64,000 bases of DNA, from NCBI GenBank assembly GCA_022749755.1, contig CM040453.1, positions 17,121,368 through 17,185,367 of the forward strand. The letters are read 5' to 3'. This DNA comes from Azadirachta indica (Eukaryota > Streptophyta > Magnoliopsida > Sapindales > Meliaceae). Under the pieces are notes generated by a model. It was not told where the DNA came from. It searched no databases and worked only from the letters and a program-made list of their open reading frames with translations. Numbering within the stretch: the stretch's first letter is position 1; each line of letters starts with the position of its first letter. A program made the position numbers and the translations under genes. Of the stretch, positions 12,236-23,814 are shown piece after piece.

Positions 12236-12247
12236 TAGTATCAAAGG
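12236..12247 (+). other. Primer-binding site of copia A, degenerate
   Basis: TAGTATCAAAGG resembles the initiator-Met tRNA site TGGTATCAGAGC with three changes. It lies 3 bp after the LTR. Confidence 0.6.
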
Positions 12248-12289
12248 GGGATTTGTCTATAAACTAAATTCTCATCATAGGTTCTTTAA

Positions 12290-13020
12290 TCAAGTCTGAT
12301 CTGCAGAAGTTTGATGGTAAAATCAACTTCAATTTGTAGAAGATTTAGTTTTGAGTGTATATAAGGTTTCAAGTGCTATAGAAAGCAGTAAAAGATAAGT
12401 ATTCAACAGTTATGAAAGAGGAAAAGAAGGCTAATTTGGAAAAGCAAGCAAGTGCAATCCAAATGTCAATAATTGAAGATGTGCTACAGGAAATTGTACA
12501 TGAAGAGAAATCTTTAGAGGCATGAAAGAGATTAATAGAGCTTTATGTCGACAAGTCTCTAACTAATCGGTTGTATTTGAAAAAAAGACTTTATACTTTG
12601 AGAATAAAGAAAGGAATATATGTGAAGTCATACTTAAATGAATTTAATTATATAATCATAGATATAAAGAAGATAGGCATTACAATTTTGGATGAGGATC
12701 AGGCTATGCTTGGGTTGTGTTCATTATTGCCATCATATGATTCATTTGGTGATACTTTGTTGTACGGAAAAATGTCAATTACCATCATTGATATATCAAG
12801 TGCATTGAAGTCTAAAGAGCTAAAATATAGTTTTCTAGTAGTGAAAATGTCGAGGTTAAAGGTTTGGTGTTAAGGTGTAGAACACAATATAAGGATAATT
12901 CTGAAAAAAAAAGGCTAAATCAAAGTTTAAAATGGAAAAAGTATGCTATTTTTGATGTGGTGAGAAGGGTCGTTTTGAAAGGGATTGTCTTTATAGAAAT
13001 GCTAAGGGAAAACAAGCTGA
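12290..13020 (+). pseudogene. copia A gag pseudogene
   Basis: The UBN2-type Gag domain is readable from about 12300; the longest open stretch is 12571-12873 (YLKKRLYTLRIKKG..., DEDQAMLGLCSLLPSYDSF). A zinc knuckle remnant at about 12943-12990 has a stop between the first two cysteines, and its histidine is replaced by arginine. Several other stops are present. Confidence 0.8.
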
Positions 13021-13107
13021 AAGTTCTGCAAATGTAATAATTGAAACTTCAAGGGATAATGTGTCAGATAGTGTTGCTGAATTATTATTTGCTTCTATTG
13101 AATAATA

Positions 13108-14400
13108 GAAGGACCAATAGATTATGGATTCGAGTGCCTCATTTTACATGCGTTTTCATAGAGATTGGTTTATCATTTACTCACAAATGAGTGGCATAAT
13201 GTATCTTGGTGATGATAGTGTCCTTGAGGTAATTGGAATTGGAACTGTGCAGATTAAAATGTTTGATGGTGTAATCAAAATATTGGAGTTTTGCCATGTT
13301 CCAAGATTAAAAAAGAACTTAATTTCTTTTAGTACCTTAGATTCGAAGGGTTCTAAATTTTATGGAGACAATAGAATTTTGAAGATTGCAAAAGGCTCAA
13401 TGGTACATGACAAGTAACGTATATGGTTGTTTATACATTTTTCAGGGAATTATTATTTGAGCTATAACTTCAATAACTATCAAGAGTAATGATATAGATA
13501 ATACCAAATTGTGGCATATGAGATGAGGGCACATGAGTTAAAGGGGTTTGTTAAAGCTAAGTAATGAGATCTACTTACCAAAGAAAAAATGGGCAATCTT
13601 AGATTCCGAAGGCATTGTATTTTCAGGAAGCAGACTAGAGCAAAGTTCAATAAGGCACTCCGCAAGACTAAGGGCACATTAAATTATATGCATTCAAATT
13701 TATATGGTCCATGCAGAGTTGTTTCAAAGAGTGGTGCTAAATGTTTTATGACTATTATTGATGATTACACCAAGATAGTTCAGGTTTATTTTCTAAAGAC
13801 CGCAGATGAGATGTTCCAAACAAGTTGAAAGTTAAGCGTCTAGAGACTGACAATGGTTTAGAATATTGTAATTCTAAATTCGATGAATTATACAACAAGG
13901 AAGGAATAGTGAGACACCACATTCATGTGAAAATGCCATAACAGAATGGAGTTATAGAATGCATGAACAGAACATTATTGGAGAAAGCTTGTTGTATGCT
14001 TTCTAATTTTGATTTGTCAAAGGTATTTTGGGCTGAGATAGTAAATACAATATGTTACTTGGTGAATAGATCTCCATCAACAGTTATTGATTGTAAGACT
14101 CTTTTTGAGGTATAGTTAGATAAACTAACTAATTGTACTCACTTAAGAGTATTTAGTTGCCCAACATATATTCATGTCAATGATGTTAAACTTGAACCAA
14201 GTGCAAAGAAATGCATATTTCTAGGTTATGCATTTGGAGTAAAAGGTTACAGGTTGCGGTACATAGATTTGAAGTATCCAGGTATTGTGATAATTAGGGA
14301 TGTTATATTTAATAAGTATACTACACTTGATCGTCAAGAGGATGAGTTAACAGTTGGAAATGACCATTGTGTCATTAAGCAACTGGAGCTTGAGGTAAAA
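13108..14400 (+). pseudogene. copia A protease and integrase pseudogene
   Basis: The protease region begins IMDSSASFYM, so the catalytic D-S-G is altered to D-S-S. The pre-integrase and integrase follow: HSNLYGP replaces the usual HSDLWGP, which removes the first catalytic acid. The reading continues through FMTIIDDYTK, ETDNGLEY, QNGVIECMNRT and the C-terminal FLGY block near 14220. The 3' part reaches the acidic linker that precedes RT. At least six stops or frame breaks are visible. Confidence 0.85.
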
Positions 14401-14549
14401 GCTCCAACAACATAATAGATCACAAAACAAAGGATGAATAATGTGTAGAATGTTGATATAGATAATCAGCAATATGAGGATATACAGGAAAAACAGGATA
14501 GCATTTCCACTAAAAGGACAAGACAATAGATTCGCGTACTTGAACATTA

Positions 14550-14960
14550 TACTAATATGGTTTCATATGCATTGTCTATGACTAAGACAATGAGCAAATA
14601 TCGACCTACTAATTTTAAGGAAGTGACATCTTGTCCAAAAGCATAACAGTGGATGGGTGTTATGACTGAGGAGATAGAGTCTTTATATAAGAATTAGACA
14701 TAGGAGTTGGTGACATTACAGTGAGTAGTAGGATCTAAATGGATTTAAGAATTAGTTCGCAGGCAACATTCCAAGCTATAGTGGCATTGTCAACTATAAA
14801 GGCTGAGTACATGGCTATTATAGAAGCAGTGAAGGAAGCTTTGTGGCTCAGAGGTCTTTTGAGTGATCTTTCACAATAGTAGACAGTTGTATATTGTGAT
14901 AGTCAGAGTACCATCCATTTGACTAAGAACCAGATGTATATGAAAGGACAAAGTATATTG
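14550..14960 (+). pseudogene. copia A RT/RNase H remnant with large deletion
   Basis: The RT N-terminus reads FKEVTSCPKA..QWMGVMTEEIESLYKN up to about 14720. The next recognisable sequence (from about 14760) is the RNase H core ALSTIKAEYMAIIEAVKEALW and VVYCDSQSTIHLTKNQM. The whole catalytic RT palm is therefore missing. Confidence 0.8.
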
Positions 14961-15160
14961 ATGTAAGTTTTCATTTTGTCAGAGATGTGATTTCAAAGGA
15001 TTCTGTTTCTGTACAGCAGATATCCACACATGAAAATCAAGTGGACATGTTGATCAAAGCAATTCCTATAGCCAAGTTCAAGCATTGCTTGAACTTGATC
15101 TGTGTTTGCAATATTTGATGAGCCTTTAGGGGCGTAATGGAGTGGTTGGGCAAATACATT

Positions 15161-15174
15161 CCAAGGAGGAAATT
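15161..15174 (+). other. Polypurine tract of copia A
   Basis: CCAAGGAGGAAATT immediately precedes the 3' LTR, as expected for the plus-strand primer. Confidence 0.6.
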
Positions 15175-15339
15175 TGTAGAATTTATGACCCATATTTGAT
15201 AACAGTACAATATATATATGGTACGCTGATATAATTGGGGGTTAGGTTGTAAAATTTTTTGAGGTTTTTCATCAAAACCTGGTTTTATTTCTGATTTCTT
15301 ATATTTTCTATTTGCTTGATTATTTGATTTTGCATAACA
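15175..15339 (+). repeat. 3' LTR of copia A
   Basis: Starts TGTAGAATTTATG and ends TTTTGCATAACA, followed by AAACC. It is shorter than the 5' LTR because of internal deletion. Confidence 0.8.
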
Positions 15340-15344
15340 AAACC

Positions 15345-15892
15345 TATTCTTCATATTAAATTAAAATGTCGGTTTTAAATTGGGAAAAGTGAAATAGGGA
15401 ACTTAAGATTATGGCAAATATTATCACAGTTTATAAATATTCTTGTAATTCTTTTTATTAAATTTTTAATTAATAAATAATAAACTATCAATGGATTATA
15501 TTTTTTATTTGTGGAAAACAACAAAATTAATAAAAAAGCAACAAAATTTTAGATAGATAGGAAGCTATAACAAAATGGTTTCGGAGAACCAATTCATACA
15601 ACAACGAACTGATTGATTTGTGCAAAGAAAAGTTCATTCAATCCTCCTATCTTCAAGGTAGAAGACGCCTGATTCACGATACACATACGACTTGTAATCA
15701 ATATAAACAGTATAAGTCAAATATCCAAAAAAGAAATGCAGTTCTTGAACCCAATATGGATATCTGTTGCTGTTACACATAATGAACGTGATAGGGTCAC
15801 AAATAATATCTGGTCTGCTAAATTATCTAATCTGGTTCCTCTCGTGCACCCAATTGAGTGATCAATCTTAGATACTATAAATCTATTAGCTT
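15345..15892. other. Intergenic, no gene recognised
   Basis: AT-rich spacer between copia A and the F-box pseudogene. Nothing else seen. Confidence 0.6.
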
Positions 15893-16890
15893 ATAAGTAC
15901 TCAAATGCGCTGCCATTATCATGGTCTGTAGCATTCTGTTCTTGATTATGATCATCATCGTGATCATCTCTAAATGAAGTCTTAATTTCATTGTCAGTTT
16001 TATGAACAATCAACAATTCACCATCTGACTCTACCAAATATGAGTCCACCGAAATTTCTCAAAGAATCAAAATGTCTTCAGTAATCCAAATTACTCCAAA
16101 TTCACCATCAGGATTCAAGTAAACTCCAGGAATATACTATCGTATATGCTATGAATATTATTGCGTGTTAATTTAACAATTACATCATTATGATGATCAT
16201 CTCCTCTTGATAGTATGAGTTGCAAAGGCGGTTCCTGTGGAGGTCAAAACATGCAATTCTCCATGGTAGAATAAGATATCTAAAGCAAGTGCTGTATCAT
16301 CTTGTTCCCATATTTCCTTTAAGACGATAGTCCATCTCTTGTCTCCTAGTTTGCACACTGCCAATGTCGTAACTAGGTCAAAAGTTATTGCCACTGTGTA
16401 GTTCGGAGCATCGATAGATGATAATTCAACCTTATTAACGAACTCAGCAATTAGATTGTTTCATACCATCCAGAAAATCTTCAAAAGATGGAAGATTTTC
16501 TAAAGGAGAAAGTGGAAATTGTATTCCTGAAATTGGATCATAAAGAGAAATCTTGGGGATGAATTTGGAACCATTAACTATCGCAAGCCGACCTTTAGAA
16601 GATCCACAACACCACCCACCTTGTAAATTCTTGGGAAACTTGAAATTATAAAATATGCCTTCAAACAAGTCATAAACTCTCACCAAACTGGCGTCTGGGT
16701 CTAGAGGAAGCGTCAACCAAGTAGCTTTGGTTGGGGAAGTTGTTTTGTCTAATAATTAGATATTTTCATACAAGAGACATACAAACACAGTCTGCTAAAT
16801 TTATTCGCCGTAAAATTTTCATCAATATATCTGAGGGATCAGCGAAGTTGGTCCCAACATCTATATTCATTGCTATCTTCTTTACCTTTC
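15893..16890 (-). pseudogene. DUF295-type F-box protein pseudogene
   Basis: Read from the right on the minus strand: an F-box at about 16850-16735 (SDILMKILRRINLADCV) with a stop inside it; then, after a frame change, 16716-16444 (LPLDPDASLVRVYDLFEG, GGWCCGSSKGRLAIV, SLYDPISGIQFPLSPL), which is the beta-propeller-like DUF295 region; then 16394-16197 (LAVCKLGDKRWT, DILFYHGELHVLTSTG); then a C-terminal part to 15893 (DSYLVESDGELLIVHK). Family members are SCF ubiquitin-ligase substrate adaptors. Stops and at least three frame changes make it a pseudogene. It is a single copy and lies outside the tandem array. Confidence 0.85.
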
Positions 16891-18099
16891 TCCTCATTAT
16901 CTCTAGTTTTACGAAGCAGCTGCAAGAATATGGTCTTCAGTAAACAGGAACAAATCCTTAAAAACGTATTCTAAAAACTAATTTAAGGGTGAGTATGCAA
17001 GGGTTTTTTGCGTGTGTATGTATCTATATATAAGGCTTCTGAGTTCTGGTATAGGTTTCGTAGTAAGAAGAGATTTTTTTTCCCTCGATAACTAGATAAA
17101 ACAGGAATTGTATTCTCACATTTTCTAATAAAATTGTGACTCATGGATATTTAACATTATATATATATGATGTTGTTTTGACGTGTAATTTGCATGTTTG
17201 TTTAGGATAAAAAGGCTTTTAATTAAAAATAAAAATATTAATAATAAGAAGTATTGTTTTCTACTGAAATTGATAATTAAATTTTTATTAATTATTATAA
17301 CTAAAATATAAATTTTTATTTATCTTATAATATATTAATAATTCCAACATTGACCTATTAAAAGTTTAATAAAATAAAGTAGAGATAAATATTAATTTAT
17401 TAATATAATATAACATAATATAATATAAGATAATACTTATCTTTTATTATAATTTACAAAATACATATTTATATATAGTTGAAATATGTATAATGTAATA
17501 AAATAAAATATATTGTTCATGAAATAAATAATTTACAATTTATTAATAAATATATTTTATAAATATTAATAAATGAATATATTATTACATATATAGTTAA
17601 TATATTTTTAATAAGTGTATTATAGTTTGTTAATTTTAAAGATTTATAGTTGTTTTGTTAATTTGTGATATTTTAAATATATTATTAGGTTTATGTATTC
17701 ATTCATTTATTATTTAAGGTGAAAGCTGAAATCAGCTCTAATATATGAAGAATTTTCACTTGCCATGAAAATTTAAGTTGGAATATAATAATTCTAATAT
17801 TCTGGTATTTTATCAACACTGATAGTTAAAAGTCAATACTATAGGGTTGACTTGATTATTTCAAACAGATTAATTATTTTACTTGATTAAATAAATTTTA
17901 TGGCTAATATATTTATGGAAAATATATTTCTACTTAATTTTAAAAACATAGTAATTTAATGAACAACAACTTGACTATCCGATTATTATTTAATAGATAC
18001 ATATAAGAAATTGTACGTAAAAGATGAAAAATTCATATTATTCTCTTGTTTTGCAAGTGGATATAATAAAACTTTAAGTCAATACAAATATGAACCATT
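16891..18099. other. Very AT-rich spacer
   Basis: Long AT-rich stretch, 17200-18100 especially, without a supported gene. It is dense in short TA/AAT runs. No clear repeat boundary. Confidence 0.6.
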
Positions 18100-18583
18100 C
18101 TTTTAATATTCAAATATATATAATTTATATTTTTTGTTTAAAATAATTTAGATTTAATAATTAAAATTAAACGTATATAATTTATATTATTAACTAATTG
18201 TTAAATAATAACAATTATATGTAGAACTTAAATATGTTTTTGTAATTTTAAATTTTTTTTAAAAAATAAGTATATTTATAATCTAATTGATATTATAAAT
18301 ATTTAAATTTTAATTAATAATTATATGTAAAAATTATATACATTTTTTTTATTTTTACATTAAATTTTTTAAAAAATTATAATTATTAGAAAATTATTAA
18401 AAATATTTATAATTAAAAAATTAATTTTTTTAAAATTTCAAAAAATATATTTAATTTTTACATATAATTGTTGTTATTTAACAATTAGTTAATAATATAA
18501 ATTATGTATATGCATTTAATATTAAATTATTTTAAACTAAAAAAATATAAATTATTATATATATATATATTTGAATTTTAACA
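18100..18583. mobile_element. Near-palindromic foldback MITE
   Basis: The left arm (18100 to about 18340) and the right arm (about 18340-18583) are inverted copies of each other. The clearest match is the block TTATTAACTAATTGTTAAATA in the left arm near 18187 and its complement near 18475. Outer ends read TTTAATATTCAAATATATA and, on the right, its inverse. It is extremely AT-rich and non-coding. No convincing target-site duplication was found. Confidence 0.7.
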
Positions 18584-19109
18584 GTATGATTCGGTTTGGC
18601 AGCTCCGGTTCGTTTTGATTTGGTGGTTCAAGTTAGTTTATGTAAGGACAAAGTTGGAAGAAAGATGGAGGTAGGGGGGTAACGAACATTTCTGAAACTT
18701 TAGGAGGGAATTGAGTAGTTAGCTTAAATCTTAGGGGGTAATGGGTTTTTTTCCAATGGAATCCATCAATTCATAACCGAATAGAAGTGAACTAACTTTT
18801 AGAATCAAGCTTGCTAGTGTTCGGCTCAATTTGGACAATATTGTCAAGCTTAATCACTCGCCAGTGTGATATTGTTTCCATTCATGACTATTTTTTGACT
18901 ATGGTCTTCATTTTTTTAAAGTTAAATAACCTACAGAGTCTAGAGTTCGGTTTAGAGTAGTTACTCTCAATTCATCTTCGTATCATTGTTTTGTTTCTTA
19001 TGTAGAGGTCTTAGTCTAAAAAGAATAATTTTGGTATGTGTTGCTAAGTTGCTCAGTTGGATCATGAGAAAATATTTGGTTTGGATCATGAAAAAATAGA
19101 ACTTGAACA
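18584..19109. other. Spacer with a Mutator-TIR-like terminus
   Basis: Around 18715-18757 the sequence AGGGGGTAATGGG followed by a T-run and CC resembles the terminal repeat seen at 37803-37851 and on the 7543-7800 MITE, suggesting a decayed element end. No gene seen. Confidence 0.35.
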
Positions 19110-20542
19110 TATATAAGTATTCTTGTTGTGAAATTTAAAGGATTTGGATGAATCCCTTGTCGGTTTGCTGAGTATTTGCTCTTAAAATGATGAATATGAT
19201 GTTAAATTACTAGTGTTCTCAGTACTTCTATTTGGATCCTAAGACAATTGAACTTTGTGTTCCTTTATTGTTTAATAATAACCAAACAAGCCATAATCTG
19301 CAATCTTTGAAGTTTCTAAGTATACTAACTGATTGATTTCTAGATGGATCTATTTCTGTATTTATTTATTTACTTATTTTTATTTCAACAATTAAAATTG
19401 GTTAAAATCTTTGTTTTGTCATTGAAAATACTTTATATTCTTCCATTTTTAGATTTTGACTAAACTAGCAAGATGAACATGTTCTGATCTTGATCTTTAC
19501 GTATATGATTTTTTTTTTTTTTATACACAGATTTCCTCTTAAGTAACCAATTTTTCATAAAGGTTCTTCGTTGGAACTCTTTGAATCAAAGATTGATGAA
19601 ACAAAACATGAATGGTTTTGACTAACGTCAAATAATTAATAAAGCTTCTTAAGCCTTAAGGTAACACATGTATTGTCTTTATTGCATTCTTTAACATACA
19701 AATGAACAAACCACAACTTCCTTCTCTACATATAACAAAAAGGAATAAATATAGGGTAAGAACAGTAATGAGTATGCTAGAAAATGTCCATAAACTAAGA
19801 TATGCAATGATTATGCTTAGGAAAATTGTCAATTGAGTACCACCCATGGTTTATGTTAAAACCAAGCAGAAGCAGATTAGGAAAATTAAAATTCCTTGAA
19901 AATCAAGGTCATACACATTTATGATTAACCAAATGGTTATCATGCCATACATTACACTAATTAACAACAAGAAGTTCAACCAAGTCAAACATTGAAGCTA
20001 ACAAAGTAAAGCAGAATGCCTACCTCAATCAAAGCAAATAGCACAGTTGATCTGGATTCTTTATATTGACAAACACAAAATGCGATAGAAGAAGGTTAAG
20101 AACTTGTAAAGTAAAGTAAAAGCTTGGTTCTTTGCAAGAGAACTAAGGTCAATCGAGGAAGAAGCCAAATTAAGGCTCACGAGGACAAAGGCTGTGAGGA
20201 AGAAAGGGAAAGAAATCACCTAAGTGTAAGAAGGCCCTCTCCATCTTTTATATTTCCCAGAAAACGACGACGTCTCAACTTCATCATACGATGTCGTTAA
20301 TTTAAGCCACATTTTTCCTAATGCATGGATGATGATGATAAATTCAACGGTGTTGTTTTTACAAGTAGTGAAATTCAAGTGATAAAAACATATCACAAAT
20401 GCATTACATATTATATCATATGTCAATCACATATCATAGTTCTTGAAAAAAGTAAAATGTGTCAAACAGTTGACATGAGTGCTTGATACAAAAATTAAAA
20501 GTCAAGACTCACCTGTCAAGATAGCCCAATTTTCTTGTAGTG
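19110..20542 (+). mobile_element. CACTA (En/Spm) element fragment with a 3' terminus
   Basis: 19110-19500 is the inverted copy of 56578-56960, the end of the tnp2 coding region and the adjacent non-coding part of the CACTA element at 54476-59120. At 20530-20542 the sequence TTTTCTTGTAGTG is the reverse complement of the plant CACTA terminus CACTACAAGAAAA, in the orientation expected of the right end. The 5' end is not found. No coding capacity remains in this copy. Confidence 0.6.
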
Positions 20543-20841
20543 TATTCAAAGAATAATTTATAATATTTTATTTACTATTTAATATAAAAAATATTGTTTA
20601 TATTGACTAACATATATGAAGAACAATATATTTAAAAAAATATATCATCACTATTACATATATAAATCTATCTATATAAATTAATATGATGATGTTATCT
20701 CATATTATTACATATTCCACATTCTCATAAAAATTTGTAGTTTAAAGTACTTTTTAGTTTTGGAATTCATTCTTTTAGTTTAAAATATCATTTTTTGTTA
20801 TGTAAACTCATTATAGTTTCAAATTCTAAAAAACAATTAAT

Positions 20842-21476
20842 GACATGTGAGTCCCTAAAATTTTACCTATTAACTTGATTAGTCTTATTTAATAATTTCA
20901 AAAATACTCTTTAAAGGCCCAATTTATTAAAAAATAACGATTATATCTTTATTTAATAGTAGTTAGCTAAAAAAATAAAATATTAAATGTATGATTTATT
21001 TTATTTATTTTCTAATACCTATATAATATTAAATTGTTAATATATTGTAAAAATTTTTTAATTATACTAAGTACAATATTTATGATATATATTATTAGTA
21101 CTATATTATAATATATTTGAATTATGGATTAATATTTATTTATGAATTATAAATATTTTATTTGTAAATTAGTATTTATTTATGATTTATTTTATTTGCT
21201 TTCTAATACCTAATTAATATTCAATTGTGGATAAATGAATTTATATTTTAACTATAATATAGTAATAAATATTTATATTCAATGTGTTATAAAATGATAT
21301 ATATTATTATTTTAATGTTTGTTTTTAATTAGGAGTTGAAAATTATTTTTTGCTAATTACTATATATAAGGACATCCTCGTTATTTTTTAAGAAATTAAA
21401 ATTTTTATAAGTATTTTGGAAATAATTAGGACTATTTAAGTTAATAGGCTAAATTTTGAGGGACTCACATGTTAAT
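20842..21476. mobile_element. MITE with about 100-bp terminal inverted repeats
   Basis: The left arm begins ACATGTGAGTCCCTAAAATTT (about 20842-20945). The right arm ends AAATTTTGAGGGACTCACATGT (about 21370-21472). The two arms are inverted matches over roughly 100 bp, enclosing an AT-rich core. A second copy without its left arm lies at 59157-59700. Both are followed by GGGGAATNGGGCATTCTCTC. Confidence 0.6.
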
Positions 21477-23022
21477 AGAAGAGGGATTTGGGATATTATG
21501 AAAATAACAAGAGGGTATCCAGATATCAGGTCAAACAATGGAAGGGAATGGGGCATTCTCTCTATAATATAAACAACAGAGGGGAATCGAGCGTTCTCCC
21601 TATAATATAATACATGTATTTTAATGAGATGAGGATGAAATTAGAGAGAAAGAGTTGGAGTAAGATTTAAATTTGCAATATTATAATAATAATAATTTAA
21701 GCATATATATAATAAAGAAGAGAAGAGAGAGCTTAGAGTAATACTTAATTAATTTATCGTTGGTAATTTTGCTTAGTTAGAGGCAAATCATCAACATAGG
21801 GATGGAGTTGAAGTCGAAAATTGAAGAGAATTTGAAATAGATATGGAGTAAAAGAGATGGAGAAGAAGTCGAAAATTAAAGAGATGAAGATGCAATACTC
21901 GAAGTTGATCTTCAAAAAGAAGATAGAGTACTCGAAGTTGAAAATTTGACGCGTCCTTTTTTCCTTGAAGAAGAATATCAATAAATAATATAAGCTGTTG
22001 ATGTGGGAAAACTCATGCTAATGATGTAATAAAATTTGCTGTCCCTGGTGACGAAAAATACTAGGTGATGTTGTAGTGAGATGGACTGTTATGCTCAAAA
22101 ACTTGAATCTGGTTACTAGGAAATCTCTAAAAACTATTATGAGTCCTCACAAGTTTCCAAACAAACCAAAACACAATCTTTCTCCTTGAATCCCAACTAA
22201 TCTCAGATCTCAGTTTAGCAGGCCTATTTGACTCGAGAAAGTCGTCTTATCTGAAACAAAATAGAATACAAAGTCAGAAGGGGAGTGCTGAACTATTCCA
22301 AGCGAATCCACTCTAATGCCTAAGTTAGTACTTTGAAGGGTTTATTTTGGCTTTCATGACCTTCTCTCTTATATCATAAAAGGAAGGACATGAAAAAGGT
22401 AATAACCATAGAAATCTCTCAAAAAATACAAAATGAGAGTTAATGCAGTGAGGAAAGTGTTAGTAATGTAGAAAATAGTAAAATGATGTAGTAAAATGCC
22501 ATAAACCCATGGAGAAGACAAAGATTCTTGAGTTTTAGAGAGAGGATTCAAAAAAATAGAGAGATAAAAATCTTTTTTAATATGGAGAAAATCATGAATT
22601 TATAAAAGGGCTTTCCTTGATTGTGATTGGCCGAGGAATGTTACCTGATTCCCTCTTTCCTCTTCCTTTTTGTCCTTGAAGCTAACAATCAAATATAATG
22701 GCATGGGAGGTAACTAATACATTCCAAATTCTTTCTAAGTGATAGATCCTAAACCTCATGGGAGAATGTGATAACATCCATTTACACATATAAAATTCAA
22801 ATCAAATGTCGAAGTATAGATATCAATTTTTAAGTGTGATCGATGTACCAACTTTCTATATCTTTTTTTTTTATATATATAATAATACTAATATGAATTT
22901 AGGATAACCGTAATTTATAATTTGTAAAATATAAAGGGTAGTTCATTGTGGCACAGCTGGACGCATGAATGATTCATTTTCCTTAGTTGATGTTAGTGTG
23001 ATGAAGGTATATTATATGCTAT

Positions 23023-23050
<28 letters not shown>
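20930..23050 (+). repeat. Left part of the tandem unit, copy 1
   Basis: Homologous in the same orientation to 59157-60834 plus 63598-64000. It contains most of the long-TIR MITE, a broken version of the charged coiled-coil frame found intact at 59936-60157 (here about 21754-21994), and a (TA)n run at the right end. It lies directly upstream of the TFIIS-bearing part, which suggests both parts belong to one repeat unit. Confidence 0.75.
23026..23050. repeat. (TA)n microsatellite
   Basis: About 12 TA units. At the matching position in the right-hand copy (63984 onwards) the run is (AC)n instead. Confidence 0.9.
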
Positions 23051-23058
<8 letters not shown>

Positions 23059-23087
23059 CTTTTGTAGCTACTTACAGAGAATAAGAT

Positions 23088-23368
23088 TTGTCATGCTTTG
23101 TGAAGAAATTCCAGTCAGAGACAGGGCAATTACCAGAACTTAAGTTTGAGGCCTTCACTTATCCAAAAAGAAGAGAGAATTTGTGGGCCAAGATAGAGTT
23201 TTCTTGCAGGTGCATGAAAAGCAAGTCAACATTTGGGTGGGGGATCAATTTGCAAAGGTGCTTTTTAGATTTGACCATGCCTTGGTACATATTTTGCAGG
23301 TGGCGATAAAGGGAGCAATATTACCAGCTAGAGATCCTTGGTTGGCTTCTAGTATAAATCAGTCTTAA
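23088..23368 (+). pseudogene. Coding-like fragment of unknown family, frameshifted
   Basis: Two overlapping frames give a protein-like reading: 23088 to about 23190 (VKKFQSETGQLPELKFEAFT), continued in another frame from about 23183 (VHEKQVNIWVGDQFAKVL, FRFDHALVHILQ) to 23368. The change of frame near 23185 suggests one broken exon. I do not recognise the family. No homologue was noticed elsewhere in the window. Confidence 0.3.
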
Positions 23369-23814
23369 TGTAGCTAAAGCTTATGATATAGATTCGTTGT
23401 AAGTGCTGCTTCTTATGGTTTTGTGATAGTTTTCGGAGGACAAGGTTCTGACCCATTAATAATCTTGATAAATCATGTCCAAACAGCAAGTTAATGAATT
23501 AAGGTCTCCATAAGGCATAGTTCCCTCTTCTAGAAAGTTGGAAAGGAATTTGTTATGTTAGGGATTTTTAACGGTTTTGCTGATGCAAATAATAACACAA
23601 GAAACTCATAGCCAATGTATGTATAAATGCATTGTCCTTAAGAAAATTTCTACTCCTCTAGGATAATATCTTGTTGCAGACAAGTTTTTGTATAGCAATA
23701 TTCCATTCAAGATACAATGGGTATTAGTTTTATAAGGTTGCATTCCCAAATATAGAACTCTTGAAAAATACAAATATTATCTTCTAATAAGTTTGGGGAA
23801 TGATAGGAAATTAA
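23369..23814. other. Spacer, no gene recognised
   Basis: Nothing supported between the coding-like fragment and the start of the copy 1/copy 2 homology. Confidence 0.5.

Larger units (their letters stand above)
11972..15339 (+). mobile_element. Ty1/copia element A, defective, with target-site duplications
   Basis: Complete in outline: 5' LTR, PBS, gag, protease, integrase, remnants of RT and RNase H, purine tract, 3' LTR. It is flanked by the 5-bp direct repeat AAACC at 11967-11971 and 15340-15344, which supports both boundaries. All frames contain stops. Most of the reverse transcriptase is deleted near 14745, so it cannot have moved in this form. It is closely related to copia B at 26057-30046; the gag and integrase readings align throughout. 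Confidence 0.88.
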
